Assembly (NCBI GenBank): GCA_030445865.1
Contig: JASUSV010000013.1
Coordinates: 1-38,559 of the forward strand
Length of the DNA: 38,559 bases
From: Clostridia bacterium
GTDB taxonomy: Bacteria; Bacillota; DSM-521; Neomoorellales; Neomoorellaceae
Reading direction: 5' to 3'
Positions within the stretch are counted from its first letter, which is position 1; the number at the start of each line of letters is the position of its first letter. Both the position numbers and the translations under genes were made by a program. Under the pieces are notes generated by a model that worked only from the letters and a program-made list of their open reading frames with translations, ran no database searches and had not been told where the DNA came from. Below, piece after piece: positions 17,423 to 24,965 of the stretch.

Positions 17423-17782
17423 CTACTTATTGACGACCCATTCTTCGATAATAATACCGTTTACTATATGTTGTGCCACAATTTGACGGGCTTTAAAGGG
17501 ATCAATTTTTCCGTACGTAACTTTAGGCTTCCCGGGAAAAATTACGTCCACCAGCGGTTCCTGGGCGCAGAGGCCTATGCAGCCCGTCTGGGTTACGGCC
17601 ACGTTAGTAAGCCTGCGTTTGCCCAGTTCATCCAGAATGGCGCTCATCACTTCCCGTGCGCCGGCGGCAATACCGCAGGTACCCATGCCTATAATTACCT
17701 GCACTTTTTTCTCCTGCTCGCGCAGCCGGATCTCTTCCAGTGCCTTTTCTTTAATCTGCCGCAGCTCTTCTAAAGATTTCAT
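17423..17782 (-). CDS. Small [2Fe-2S] thioredoxin-like protein of the hydrogenase cluster
   Basis: The 119-residue protein resembles the small (2Fe-2S) ferredoxin-domain subunit often found beside hydB (HndB-like). After a basic helical N-terminus it has MGTCGIAAGA (Cys36) and TQTGCIGLCAQEP (two Cys). I count only three cysteines, so the cluster either uses another ligand or needs a partner. It is also similar to the N-terminal domain of HydB, which starts 12 nt downstream. It may be an accessory electron carrier of the hydrogenase complex. Confidence 0.8.
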   Translation of the reverse strand: MKSLEELRQIKEKALEEIRLREQEKKVQVIIGMGTCGIAAGAREVMSAILDELGKRRLTNVAVTQTGCIGLCAQEPLVDVIFPGKPKVTYGKIDPFKARQIVAQHIVNGIIIEEWVVNK

Positions 17783-17807
17783 AAGGCGAACTTCACCCCC
17801 ATAAAAC

Positions 17808-18344
17808 TTATAGCCCGTTAACCTGCTCGTTAATATACTGCCGCAGCCAATTTAGGACCAACCCTTCCTGGAGGGGGATCACCCCCAATTCTTCTTCCAG
17901 CTCCTTTGAGGAAAACCTGAACTGCCGCCCGTCCCGGTAGTGGCGGTAAACCAGCTTCGGCGGGTCCTGCCGCGCCAGGGCCGCCGCCAGGCTCGCCCCT
18001 ATATCCCCCAAAGGCGGGCGGTCAACAGAGCTGAGGCGCATCCAGGCCGCCACCGTAGTGCCTCTACCCGCCTCGGATTCCAGGCTTATGCCTCCCTCGC
18101 AGGCTTCAGCCGTAGCCTTCAATAAAGGCAGGCCCAGGCCGACGCGCCGGGTGGTACGGCTGGTATAGAAGGGGCTCATGACCCCGGCGCTGGCCTCGGG
18201 CGTTAAACCCCGCCCGTTATCCCGGACTTCCAGGCGAAGCTCATCCTGCCCCGTATCCTCGTTGATGCAAATCTCGATACTTTTTGCCCCGGCGGCCAGG
18301 GCGTTTTCAATAAGATCCAGGATGTGGAGGGATAATTCTTCCAT
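17808..18344 (-). CDS. GHKL ATPase (histidine-kinase-like, without phosphoacceptor domain)
   Basis: The 178-residue protein has a HATPase_c domain at residues 1-110, with the N box DLIENALAAGAK, the G1 box DNGRGL and the G2 box GLGLPLLKA. There is no dimerisation/His-phosphotransfer domain, so it is not a complete histidine kinase. Residues 110-178 are a C-terminal extension I do not recognise. The ATG overlaps the hydC stop by one base (TAATG), so it is made together with the hydrogenase subunits. Such ATPases are known to sit between hydC and hydB in clostridial bifurcating-hydrogenase operons; their role there is not established, to my knowledge. Regulation or assembly is inferred. Confidence 0.8.
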   Translation of the reverse strand: MEELSLHILDLIENALAAGAKSIEICINEDTGQDELRLEVRDNGRGLTPEASAGVMSPFYTSRTTRRVGLGLPLLKATAEACEGGISLESEAGRGTTVAAWMRLSSVDRPPLGDIGASLAAALARQDPPKLVYRHYRDGRQFRFSSKELEEELGVIPLQEGLVLNWLRQYINEQVNGL

Positions 18345-18817
18345 TACTGGTACTGCTGCAGGACGGCTACCGCCTTTTCCGGCTTCATCAAGCCGTAGGC
18401 CCGCTTGTTAACCGTCATGACCGGACCCAGGCCGCAGGCACCCAGGCAGCGCACTACTTCCAGAGAATACCTGCCGTCGTCAGTGCTGTCACCGGCCTTA
18501 ATCCCAAGCTCTTTTTCCAGCCTCTCCAGGATCTGCGGCGACCCCTTGACGTAGCAAGCCGTACCTTTGCAGATGGAAATCTGATACTTGCCTTTAGGCT
18601 TGGTCGTAAAGTGGGCGTAAAACGAGACGACGCTGTAAACTTCGCTTAAAGACACGCCCAGCCCCTCGGCAATGGCCACCTGGACTTTTTTAGGAAGGTA
18701 ACCGATCAATTCCTGGGCCTTATGCAAAACTTCGATGAGGTCCTGGGGCCGGTTGCGGTGGGCCGCGATGATTTTATCCAGCTCCTGCCATTTTTCTCCG
18801 CACTTACAGGCTTCCAT
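18344..18817 (-). CDS. hydC: HydC: NuoE-like [2Fe-2S] subunit of the bifurcating hydrogenase
   Basis: The 157-residue protein is a NuoE-type thioredoxin-like ferredoxin. The four cluster ligands are in CKGTACYVKG and CLGACGLGP; an additional CKCG occurs at the N-terminus. An N-terminal helical bundle (LIEVLHKAQELIGYLPKKVQ) is typical. It should pass electrons between HydB and HydA. The ATG has AAGGGGG upstream. A copy of the motif GTTTCGRAAGCAT lies 26 nt before the ATG. The gene follows the PHP gene by 49 nt and overlaps the GHKL ATPase gene by one base. Confidence 0.93.
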   Translation of the reverse strand: MEACKCGEKWQELDKIIAAHRNRPQDLIEVLHKAQELIGYLPKKVQVAIAEGLGVSLSEVYSVVSFYAHFTTKPKGKYQISICKGTACYVKGSPQILERLEKELGIKAGDSTDDGRYSLEVVRCLGACGLGPVMTVNKRAYGLMKPEKAVAVLQQYQ

Positions 18818-18866
18818 TTTGTTACCCCCTTGTCGAGATTCGGATGCTTTCGAAACCTAACGTTTT
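18818..18866 (-). promoter_or_regulatory. hydC leader with conserved hyd motif (copy 1)
   Basis: On the minus strand the leader contains GTTTCGAAAGCATCC (18856-18842), followed by CAAGGGGG and the hydC ATG at 18817. The motif end and the ATG are 26 nt apart. The same motif and spacing occur before hydG and before a micro-ORF near 25351. The upstream GCTTT could pair with AAAGC of the motif. Confidence 0.55.
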
Positions 18867-19607
18867 TTAAAAAGCTTCCACCCCCCGACCTCCCAGGCCT
18901 TGCAAAGCCAAGGCTATTTCCTCAAAACTTAATTTCTCGAGATTAAATAGGGTCCGGCGCCGGCCTATATCGGCCGGAGAGTGGGCATCGGACGAAGCCA
19001 CCAGAGGCAACCCGGCACACAAAGAACCCCACTGCCGCCGCGCATCCCCAGCCCTCAACAGGCCCAGCTCTAAAGCCGCCACTTCCAGGCCCGTGGGTAA
19101 AAAACCCAGCACATTCAAGAGGCTGTATGACGGCCGGTCTACATGGGCCGGGATAACTAGTCCCCTCAGGGCCTTGACCCGGCTGGCGACCTCCGCCACG
19201 CCGGCCCGGATCCCGGTCACCAAAAGCCTTTCTTCATAACCCCTGACCTCCCCGCAGGCGTCAAGTAACAACTGTGGGCCAAAAATTTCTATCCTGTTTT
19301 TTTGCGGCGGCAGAAGGCGGTAAACTTCTTCCTGCCAGGTTTCGGCAAGTTCAATTTTGGGAAAGAGGCAGACCAGGTGAACGTCCTCTTGAGTCTGCAC
19401 TTCCATGCCCGGCAGTACCAGCAGGCCTGTTCCGGCCGCTGCCTCTATGACCGCCCGCGCGTTCCCGGCCGTATTGTGGTCGGTAATGCCGATTATGTCC
19501 AACTGCTGCCGGCCGGCGGCATCTATGATGGCCGGCGGGGTCATATCCCCGGCAGCGCAGGGCGAGAGGGCCGTGTGCAGGTGCAGGTCGGCATAGTAAA
19601 TGCGCAT
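18867..19607 (-). CDS. PHP-domain phosphoesterase
   Basis: The 246-residue protein is a PHP (polymerase and histidinol phosphatase) domain hydrolase. Metal ligands are visible in ADLHLHTALSP, ITDHNT, PGMEVQTQ, IPAHVDRPSYS and SSDAHSP. ATG at 19607 is chosen because the family starts with this motif and because it lies 1 nt after the DRTGG stop (TAAAATG), suggesting coupling; an in-frame start 36 nt upstream lies inside the DRTGG gene. The substrate is unknown. Its place between a sensor-like module and hydC suggests a signalling or small-molecule turnover role, which is inference. Confidence 0.88.
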   Translation of the reverse strand: MRIYYADLHLHTALSPCAAGDMTPPAIIDAAGRQQLDIIGITDHNTAGNARAVIEAAAGTGLLVLPGMEVQTQEDVHLVCLFPKIELAETWQEEVYRLLPPQKNRIEIFGPQLLLDACGEVRGYEERLLVTGIRAGVAEVASRVKALRGLVIPAHVDRPSYSLLNVLGFLPTGLEVAALELGLLRAGDARRQWGSLCAGLPLVASSDAHSPADIGRRRTLFNLEKLSFEEIALALQGLGGRGVEAF

Positions 19608-19608
19608 T

Positions 19609-19944
19609 TTAACCCGTAAGCAGGCGGTATAGACGGCCGGCACTGACGAAGGTCGTTTCGCCCGTAAGCAATACGGGGATCCTCTCGGCTGCAGCCCGGT
19701 TTAAAGTGGCCGCCTCGGGCCGCCTCCCGCCGGTGATAACCACCCCGGCTACCTCGGCCAGCAAAGCCACAGCGATGACATTCTCGTGGACCTGAATGGT
19801 GAACCACAAAGAATCCTTTGGGGCGTGGGCCATAACGTCGCTTAAAAGGTCCGAACAGTAACCCCAGCACACTTCCCTATCCAGGTCTACGTCAGGGTTG
19901 GCCACTTGCAGTCCTAGCTCGCGAATTATCTCGATCAGCTTCAT
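19609..19944 (-). CDS. DRTGG-domain protein (second copy)
   Basis: The 111-residue protein consists almost entirely of a DRTGG domain, a small module often linked with CBS domains and phosphotransacetylase. Recognisable parts are CSDLLSDVMAHAPKDSLWFT, a hydrophobic core, and GVVITGGRRPEAA. It is a paralogue of the DRTGG protein at 21730-22086: both share the S-D-hh-S-D-V-h-A pattern and a GxRP element. The ligand is unknown. It lies 19 nt after the H-cluster-like protein gene and is coupled to the PHP gene. Confidence 0.8.
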   Translation of the reverse strand: MKLIEIIRELGLQVANPDVDLDREVCWGYCSDLLSDVMAHAPKDSLWFTIQVHENVIAVALLAEVAGVVITGGRRPEAATLNRAAAERIPVLLTGETTFVSAGRLYRLLTG

Positions 19945-19963
19945 GTCCTTCCCCCGCGCTCAT

Positions 19964-21271
19964 TTATTTTCCCGCCATGGAAGGAGGTAACTTGCGGGCC
20001 AGTTCCACTACTTCCTCTGCCAGGATGCGGACCCTCTCGCGCAGGCGGAAGACGCAATCGGTATCCTGAGCCTGGCCGCGCACGATGTCTTCGGCCAGGG
20101 CCCGGCAGTTGGGGGAGCCGCAGGAACCGCAGTCCAGCCCCGGCAAGGTGGCCAGCGTATCCTCTAAAAGCTTCATTTTAGCGATGGCATTGTCGAGGTC
20201 CGCGTCCAGGGCCAGGGCAGGCCGCGGTTTAACCCGCCCCGCCACCTGGCACTCGCCTTCGGCAACCCGGGCTTCCAGTTCTTCAGGGGAATAACCCGGC
20301 CCGAGCTCTAAGCTGGCCAAAGCCCGGGTCAGAGCCTGGCGGGCCACAAAGGGGTTCTTTACCATAAGCGCTCCGCCGACGCAGCCCCCGGGGCAGGCCT
20401 GGGCCTCGATATAATCGATGTCGGTCACCTCGCCCTTCTCTACCCCCTCCAGGACGTTAATAACGTGGTGAATTCCGTCTACGTGGAGTAACCGGTTCAA
20501 ACCGATGCTCGCGTTTTCCCCGCCTGAAACACCCCAGCCGACACCGCGCGGACCGGCTACCGGATCCACTTCCCTCGCCGTTTCGCTTGCCCGGAGCAAA
20601 TCGGGGTAAATGGCGGCCAGAGGTAAAACGCCATCCACCTGACTGAGTAACCCGGTAGGCGGCTGGCGTACGGCGGTAATTTTCGCCGGGCAGGGCGAGA
20701 TAAAGAAAGTACCGACCTCCTCGGGCCGCAGCCCCATCTCGGCTACCGCCTTAGACCGGGCCAGCCGGGCCGCTGCGTCCATAGGCGTCTCCAGGGGAGC
20801 TATCTGATCTACCAGGGCCGGGAAGCGCACCTGAATCAGGCTAACTACCGCCGGGCAAGCAGGCGAAATAAGGGGTCTGGGGCCTCGATGCTTTAGCAGG
20901 AAATCCTTAGTAGCCGCCGCCACTACCTCGGCAGCCAAGGCGACTTCAAATACGGCATCAAAACCCAGGGCCAGAAAAGCCCCCAGAATACGGGGTACGG
21001 GTACTTCCGGGTAAAACTGCGCATAAATGGACGGCGCCGGCAGGGCCACTTTGTAGCGGTAACCGCGGATCTTTTCCAGCCCATCGCCCACGGCTATTTT
21101 GGCGCGATTGGGGCAGATGCGGATGCATTCCCCGCAGTCGATACAGCGTTCCTGGATAATGCGGGCCTTGCCTTCGCGCACGCGAATGGCCTCGGTGGGG
21201 CAGTGCTTTATACAGTTGGTACAGCCTTTACATTTTTCCTGGTCGAGCCTGACGGAGTGAAAATATTCCAT
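19964..21271 (-). CDS. [FeFe]-hydrogenase-like Fe-S protein, probable H2/redox sensor
   Basis: The 435-residue protein has two N-terminal [4Fe-4S] motifs (CKGCTNCIKHC, CIDCGECIRIC) and an [FeFe]-hydrogenase large-subunit domain with altered H-cluster motifs: ISPACPAVVSL, FISPCPAKITAV and AQACPGGCVGG. The Trp of the first motif and the KxxE of the second are not kept, but the cluster cysteines are. A C-terminal four-Cys Fe-S domain follows (CGSCGSPNC through DTDC, about residue 370-410). It resembles the sensor half of the sigma-54 activator at 6414-8684, but lacks an output domain. The output is probably given by the neighbouring GHKL ATPase and DRTGG proteins. HydS-type sensors carry a PAS domain; none is present here. 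Confidence 0.87.
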   Translation of the reverse strand: MEYFHSVRLDQEKCKGCTNCIKHCPTEAIRVREGKARIIQERCIDCGECIRICPNRAKIAVGDGLEKIRGYRYKVALPAPSIYAQFYPEVPVPRILGAFLALGFDAVFEVALAAEVVAAATKDFLLKHRGPRPLISPACPAVVSLIQVRFPALVDQIAPLETPMDAAARLARSKAVAEMGLRPEEVGTFFISPCPAKITAVRQPPTGLLSQVDGVLPLAAIYPDLLRASETAREVDPVAGPRGVGWGVSGGENASIGLNRLLHVDGIHHVINVLEGVEKGEVTDIDYIEAQACPGGCVGGALMVKNPFVARQALTRALASLELGPGYSPEELEARVAEGECQVAGRVKPRPALALDADLDNAIAKMKLLEDTLATLPGLDCGSCGSPNCRALAEDIVRGQAQDTDCVFRLRERVRILAEEVVELARKLPPSMAGK

Positions 21272-21283
21272 GATTAACCTTCC

Positions 21284-21724
21284 TCAAGTTCCCTTGATAA
21301 CGATGCGAGCCCGCAGCGTCGTGCCACGACCGACTTCCGAGGCGATCTCTAACCCATCGGCGCAGCGCTTTATATTGGGCAGCCCCATGCCTGCTCCGAA
21401 TCCCATCTCCCGTACTTCCGGCGGCGCGGTGGAATAACCTTCCTGCATGGCCAGCTCGATGTCGGCAATGCCGGGGCCTTCATCCTCGGCCACAATTTCT
21501 ATCTCCTGGGCCGTTATGCGGGCGGAAAGAGTCCCTCTATAAGCATGGATTACAATATTCATCTCCGCCTCGTAAGCCGCAATGCCTGCCCGCCGCACTA
21601 CCTGGGGATCAAAACCCACCTGCTTTAAAACGCGCCGGATCTGGCTGGCCGCAACGCCGGCACCCTGAAAATCACGGCCCTGAACCTGGAAATTTAAAAC
21701 AAGTTCCTCTTTAGCCCGGTCCAT
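21284..21724 (-). CDS. Anti-sigma-factor-like GHKL ATPase (RsbW/SpoIIAB type)
   Basis: The 146-residue protein has the compact GHKL fold of serine kinases such as SpoIIAB and RsbW. The N box is AAYEAEMNIVIHAY, the G1 box EDEGPGI and the G2 box GAGMGLPNIK. It begins 5 nt after the DRTGG gene and ends 12 nt before the H-cluster-like protein gene. No anti-anti-sigma partner (STAS domain) is seen. It may respond to the adjacent H-cluster-like protein; this is inference from gene order. Confidence 0.85.
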   Translation of the reverse strand: MDRAKEELVLNFQVQGRDFQGAGVAASQIRRVLKQVGFDPQVVRRAGIAAYEAEMNIVIHAYRGTLSARITAQEIEIVAEDEGPGIADIELAMQEGYSTAPPEVREMGFGAGMGLPNIKRCADGLEIASEVGRGTTLRARIVIKGT

Positions 21725-21729
21725 TTCCT

Positions 21730-22086
21730 TTATCCTCGCCGGCGGGAGGGGCCAGGCAGCCCGGCCCGGTAAAGACGGCCGCAGCTTTCATAGAGTAAGA
21801 GGTGGGTGCACAGGAGAGGTATTTTTTTCTCCCGGGCCGCAGCCACTACCGTCTTGTCCGGCCGCTTGCCGCGTACGAATACAATGGCGCCGGCATCGAT
21901 AATTTCCGCCGTCCGGATCACATGGCTATTAGTTAAACCTGTTAAAAGCAGAACTTTCCCGGCTGCAAAGGCAAGGACATCGCTCATTAAGTCACAACCG
22001 AAGCCGGCCTGTACCTCTTCTTCCAAGAACTCAGACCCGTAGAGCACTTCGGCTTCCAGGATCCGCTGGACTTCTTTCAACTTCAA
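21730..22086 (-). CDS. DRTGG-domain protein (first gene of the hydrogenase operon)
   Basis: The 118-residue protein is a stand-alone DRTGG domain (CDLMSDVLAFAAGKVLLLTG, then GAIVFVRGKRPDKTVV). The start is TTG at 22086 with a GGGGG run upstream. It is the promoter-proximal gene of the ten-gene operon that ends with hydA. A CRP/FNR- or Rex-like palindrome lies 50 nt upstream. A paralogue occurs three genes downstream. The ligand and partner are unknown. Confidence 0.8.
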   Translation of the reverse strand: MKLKEVQRILEAEVLYGSEFLEEEVQAGFGCDLMSDVLAFAAGKVLLLTGLTNSHVIRTAEIIDAGAIVFVRGKRPDKTVVAAAREKKIPLLCTHLLLYESCGRLYRAGLPGPSRRRG

Positions 22087-22135
22087 GGGCCCGGCCCCCA
22101 GACTAAATGCATTTAGCTTTTGGAGTCCTTAATAA

Positions 22136-22151
22136 TGTGATTAAGCTCACA
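22136..22151. promoter_or_regulatory. CRP/FNR- or Rex-like operator
   Basis: TGTGATTAAGCTCACA has perfect TGTGA and TCACA half-sites with 6 nt between them. This matches the CRP/FNR family consensus and is also close to Rex operators of the TGTGAAC-N3-TTCACA type. It lies 50 nt upstream of the first gene of the hydrogenase operon, a place that suits repression. The regulator is not encoded in this window. Confidence 0.6.
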
Positions 22152-22361
22152 CGGACTAAGTTAATAAAAATCGCTCTTTAAGAAATATATGAGTTCATTT
22201 TCACATTGAACGTTAATTTATACCTGTAATAGTGATCTCAATATTATATTCGCCAGCCATCCTTTTTTTCCTGCATACAATCTAAAAATTCTTTTTTGCT
22301 ATACAATTTTATGAATATCATATTCAATTTTTCGTATATCCATCAAATTGAACAAGATAAA

Positions 22362-22384
22362 AAGAAAAAAGGGTTTTATCCCTC
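22362..22384 (-). terminator. Weak terminator after hydG
   Basis: On the minus strand AGGG, an ATAAAA loop and CCCT are followed by TTTTTC. The stem is only 4-5 bp, so termination may be partial. It lies 27 nt past the hydG stop. Confidence 0.4.
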
Positions 22385-22410
22385 CGTACTTGCTTTACTG
22401 GTTTTGTTTT

Positions 22411-23817
22411 CTAGAAATATAAATCTCTTTCGCCGTTTTCCAAGCGCTTTAACCTATTTTTTGTTTCCTCACGTATCCGGAGATCCGGTATCTGGGCTAA
22501 ATAATGGGCTATCGTTTCCTCTCCGGTTTTCCTAGTCTCCGGGGTGGCGTAGTCGAGCAAATATTCCTTAAAGGTCAAAAGGGCGTTGGGCTGGCACAGG
22601 TTCTGGATCTGCCCCGTTTTGGCCAAAGCCATGAAACGCTCGCCGGTGCGCTCCCGGCGGTAGCAGGCCGTGCAATAGCTGGGTAAATAACCCTGGCGGC
22701 AGAGATCCTGAATTACGGCATCGGGCTGACGGTTATCTTCGATCTCAAACTGGGGAATATCCTCCTCTTGGCCGTCATAGCGCCTGCCGTAACCGCCTAC
22801 GCCGGTGCAGGAGCCGGCGCTCAACTGCGAAATGCCCAAAGCGAACAGCTCAGAGCGGAACTGCGGGCTCTCGCGCGTACTTATGATCATCCCCGTATAG
22901 GGCACCATAAGGCGGATAATGGCCACGATTTTTTTAAAATCCCTGTCGCTTACTAAGAAGGGGAAATCTTCCAGGGCAACCCCCCTGGCCGGCCGCAGGC
23001 GGGGCATAGAGATGGTGTGCGGACCTACGCCGAAGGCGCTGTCCAGGTGGCGGGCGTGATAGAGGAGCCCCATGACTTCGAATTTATAATCGTAGAGGCC
23101 GAAAAGCACGCCCAGGCCCACGTCGTCGATACCCCCCTCCATGGCGCGGTCCATAGCCGTAGTATGCCAGTCGTAATCGGCTTTGGGCCCCGAAGGATGC
23201 ATATAGTCATAAGTAGGCCGGTGGTAGGTTTCCTGGAAGAGGATATAGGTGCCGATGTTAGCCGCCTTAAGGGCCCGGTAAGCTTCTACCGTAGTAGCAG
23301 CGATATTGACGTTTATGCGACGGATGCTGCCCCTCTTTTCCGTTATTTTATAAATGCGACCTATGCTATCCAGGATATAATCCAGAGGGCAATTCACCGG
23401 ATCTTCTCCGGCCTCCAAGGCCAGGCGCTTATGGCCCAGGGATTCTAAAATGCGCACTTCCCGGTCCAGTTCCTCCGGGGTTAGGCGCCGGCGCTTGAAT
23501 TTATTGTCCCGGCGATAGCCGCAGTAACGGCAGTTGTTAACGCAATAGTCACTTATATACAGGGGGGCAAAGATTACCATGCGCCGGCCGTAGATCTTTT
23601 CCTTGACCTCCCGCGCCGCCGCATACATCTCCTGCAAAGTGGCTTCGTCTTCTACCTGCAAAAGGGCGGCCACTTCATGAGGCTCCAGCCCCCTGGCCTC
23701 CCTGGCCTTAGCGATGATCTGCGTCGCCGGCCGCCAGGGTCTTAGGGCGGCCTCGGCCAGCAAGCCCTCGATTTCTTCCTGGTTAATAAAGTCGGCGTAA
23801 TAGCCTTTAGCGGGCAT
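22411..23817 (-). CDS. hydG: [FeFe]-hydrogenase maturase HydG (radical SAM tyrosine lyase)
   Basis: The 468-residue protein cleaves tyrosine to give the CO and cyanide ligands of the H-cluster. The radical-SAM motif is YCVNNCRYCGYR. The C-terminal auxiliary cluster motif is YCTACYRRERTG, with the third Cys in IQNLCQPNA. ATG at 23817 (MPAKGYYADF) was chosen because it overlaps the hydE stop as TAATG and has GGGAGGAAGG upstream; an in-frame extension upstream lies wholly inside hydE. A copy of the conserved hyd motif lies 30 nt before the ATG, inside the last hydE codons. It is the last gene of the TM1266-hydE-hydG operon. Confidence 0.95.
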   Translation of the reverse strand: MPAKGYYADFINQEEIEGLLAEAALRPWRPATQIIAKAREARGLEPHEVAALLQVEDEATLQEMYAAAREVKEKIYGRRMVIFAPLYISDYCVNNCRYCGYRRDNKFKRRRLTPEELDREVRILESLGHKRLALEAGEDPVNCPLDYILDSIGRIYKITEKRGSIRRINVNIAATTVEAYRALKAANIGTYILFQETYHRPTYDYMHPSGPKADYDWHTTAMDRAMEGGIDDVGLGVLFGLYDYKFEVMGLLYHARHLDSAFGVGPHTISMPRLRPARGVALEDFPFLVSDRDFKKIVAIIRLMVPYTGMIISTRESPQFRSELFALGISQLSAGSCTGVGGYGRRYDGQEEDIPQFEIEDNRQPDAVIQDLCRQGYLPSYCTACYRRERTGERFMALAKTGQIQNLCQPNALLTFKEYLLDYATPETRKTGEETIAHYLAQIPDLRIREETKNRLKRLENGERDLYF

Positions 23818-24929
23818 TAATTTTCCTTCCTCCCTTTTAAGTTTAAAATGCTTCCGAAACGTTCCCCATGCCGGGGCGCATCTTGCTTCACCCCCTGGAA
23901 ATGCCCCGGTCCCCGGCCGAGATAACGGCCAATACCTGTAACCATGGCCTCCAGGCAGGAACGGCAATCCTCCGGACGCTCGTTAATGCAGATTTTATTG
24001 GGGTAAATCTGGTAACGTTCGCGGTAGCCGGGCGGCGTAAGGTTGGGCATAATCACATTGGCCCCGCCCTGCAAGGCCCTCTGGCGGCCGTCGGGAGCCA
24101 GCGTACCTACGGCCGTGGTCGCCGGCAGGTGGGCAAAAGGCAAAAGCAGGCGGGCCACCGCCAGGACGCGCAAAGTCAGGCCCAAGTCTCCGGCCGGGTA
24201 CCCGCCCAGGGGCGTTTCCGGGTGGGGAATGAAGGGGCCGATGCCGGCCATTTCCACTTTAAGTTCCCGGAGCAGGAGCAGGTCGTCGGCGAGGTCGGCC
24301 AGACTCTGGCCCGGCAGGCCCACGATGTTACCCGAGCCCACCTGGTACCCCAGCTCCTTAAGCCATTTTAGACACTCCAGGCGGCGCTTGAGGCCCATTC
24401 CGGGATGCAACTGCTGATAAAGCTCGGGGTTGGCCGTCTCGTGCTTTAAAAGGTAGCGGTCGGCGCCGGCCCGGCGCCACAGGGCGTAGTCTTCCCGCGG
24501 CCTCTCGCCCACGCAGAGGGTAACGGCTAAACCCATAGATTTAATTTCTTTTACCAGCGAAGCTATCATTTCGGCGGTATAATAAGGGTCTTCGCCCGAC
24601 TGCAGGACGATGGTTCCGTAACCGAGCTCGGCCCCCTGGCGGGCACAAGCCAGGATTTCTTCCGGCGAAAGGCGGTAACGAGCTAATTTTCTGTTATCAG
24701 CTCTCAAGCCGCAGTAATGGCAGCGGCAGCGGCAGTAGTTGGAGAATTCGATAACGCCCCGCAGGTATACGGCGTCGCCCACCGATGCTGCCCTCACGGC
24801 GTCGGCCTGCCGCCTTAAGGCTTCCTCTTCCTCCCCGGGTAAAGCAGCGAGAAGGGTAATTATCTCCTCGCGCCCGACCAGGCGGCCGGCTGCCGCCGCG
24901 GTCAGTGCCCGCCTGAATTCCCTACGCAT
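23817..24929 (-). CDS. hydE: [FeFe]-hydrogenase maturase HydE (radical SAM)
   Basis: The 370-residue protein is a radical-SAM enzyme that acts on the H-cluster precursor. The cluster motif is CRCRCHYCGLR (CxxxCxxC), and QSGEDPYY and VGLPGQSLADLADD follow as in HydE/BioB-like enzymes. The last about 20 residues (APRHGERFGSILNLKGRKEN) are encoded by sequence that matches 29 of 32 bases with the putative structured RNA between hydF and TM1266, and they include the motif upstream of hydG. This tail may therefore be a by-product of an RNA or DNA element. The ATG at 24929 has AGGTGA upstream and lies 36 nt after the TM1266 gene. Confidence 0.95.
   Translation of the reverse strand: MRREFRRALTAAAAGRLVGREEIITLLAALPGEEEEALRRQADAVRAASVGDAVYLRGVIEFSNYCRCRCHYCGLRADNRKLARYRLSPEEILACARQGAELGYGTIVLQSGEDPYYTAEMIASLVKEIKSMGLAVTLCVGERPREDYALWRRAGADRYLLKHETANPELYQQLHPGMGLKRRLECLKWLKELGYQVGSGNIVGLPGQSLADLADDLLLLRELKVEMAGIGPFIPHPETPLGGYPAGDLGLTLRVLAVARLLLPFAHLPATTAVGTLAPDGRQRALQGGANVIMPNLTPPGYRERYQIYPNKICINERPEDCRSCLEAMVTGIGRYLGRGPGHFQGVKQDAPRHGERFGSILNLKGRKEN
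23848..23879 (-). repeat. Conserved hyd motif upstream of hydG (copy 2, inside hydE)
   Basis: This 32-bp segment differs at only three positions from 25379-25410. On the minus strand it reads CCCCGGCATGGGG, then AAC and GTTTCGGAAGCAT. CCCC and GGGG can pair; in the other copy one C becomes T facing the same G (C-G to U-G), so pairing is kept. The motif ends 30 nt before the hydG ATG. Confidence 0.7.
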
Positions 24930-24965
24930 ACCGAGTCACCTTTCCTGCCATGGTAACTCCTCCAT

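Larger units (their letters stand above)
22087..22410. other. AT-rich intergenic region upstream of the hydrogenase operon (324 bp)
   Basis: This stretch has no gene. It holds a perfect TGTGA-N6-TCACA palindrome (22136-22151), a weak terminator for hydG (22365-22384) and a TATAAT on the minus strand at 22249-22244. No -35 box at the right distance was found, so the operon promoter is not fixed. It is much more AT-rich than its flanks. Confidence 0.6.

Noticed and set aside
12619-22086. Possibility that the cluster encodes complex I rather than a hydrogenase
   Set aside because: NuoE- and NuoF-like subunits are followed by a complete H-cluster subunit, and no membrane subunit genes are present.
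23818-23967. A 50-codon N-terminal extension of HydG
   Set aside because: It lies wholly within hydE in another frame; the ATG at 23817 has a strong SD and the TAATG overlap.
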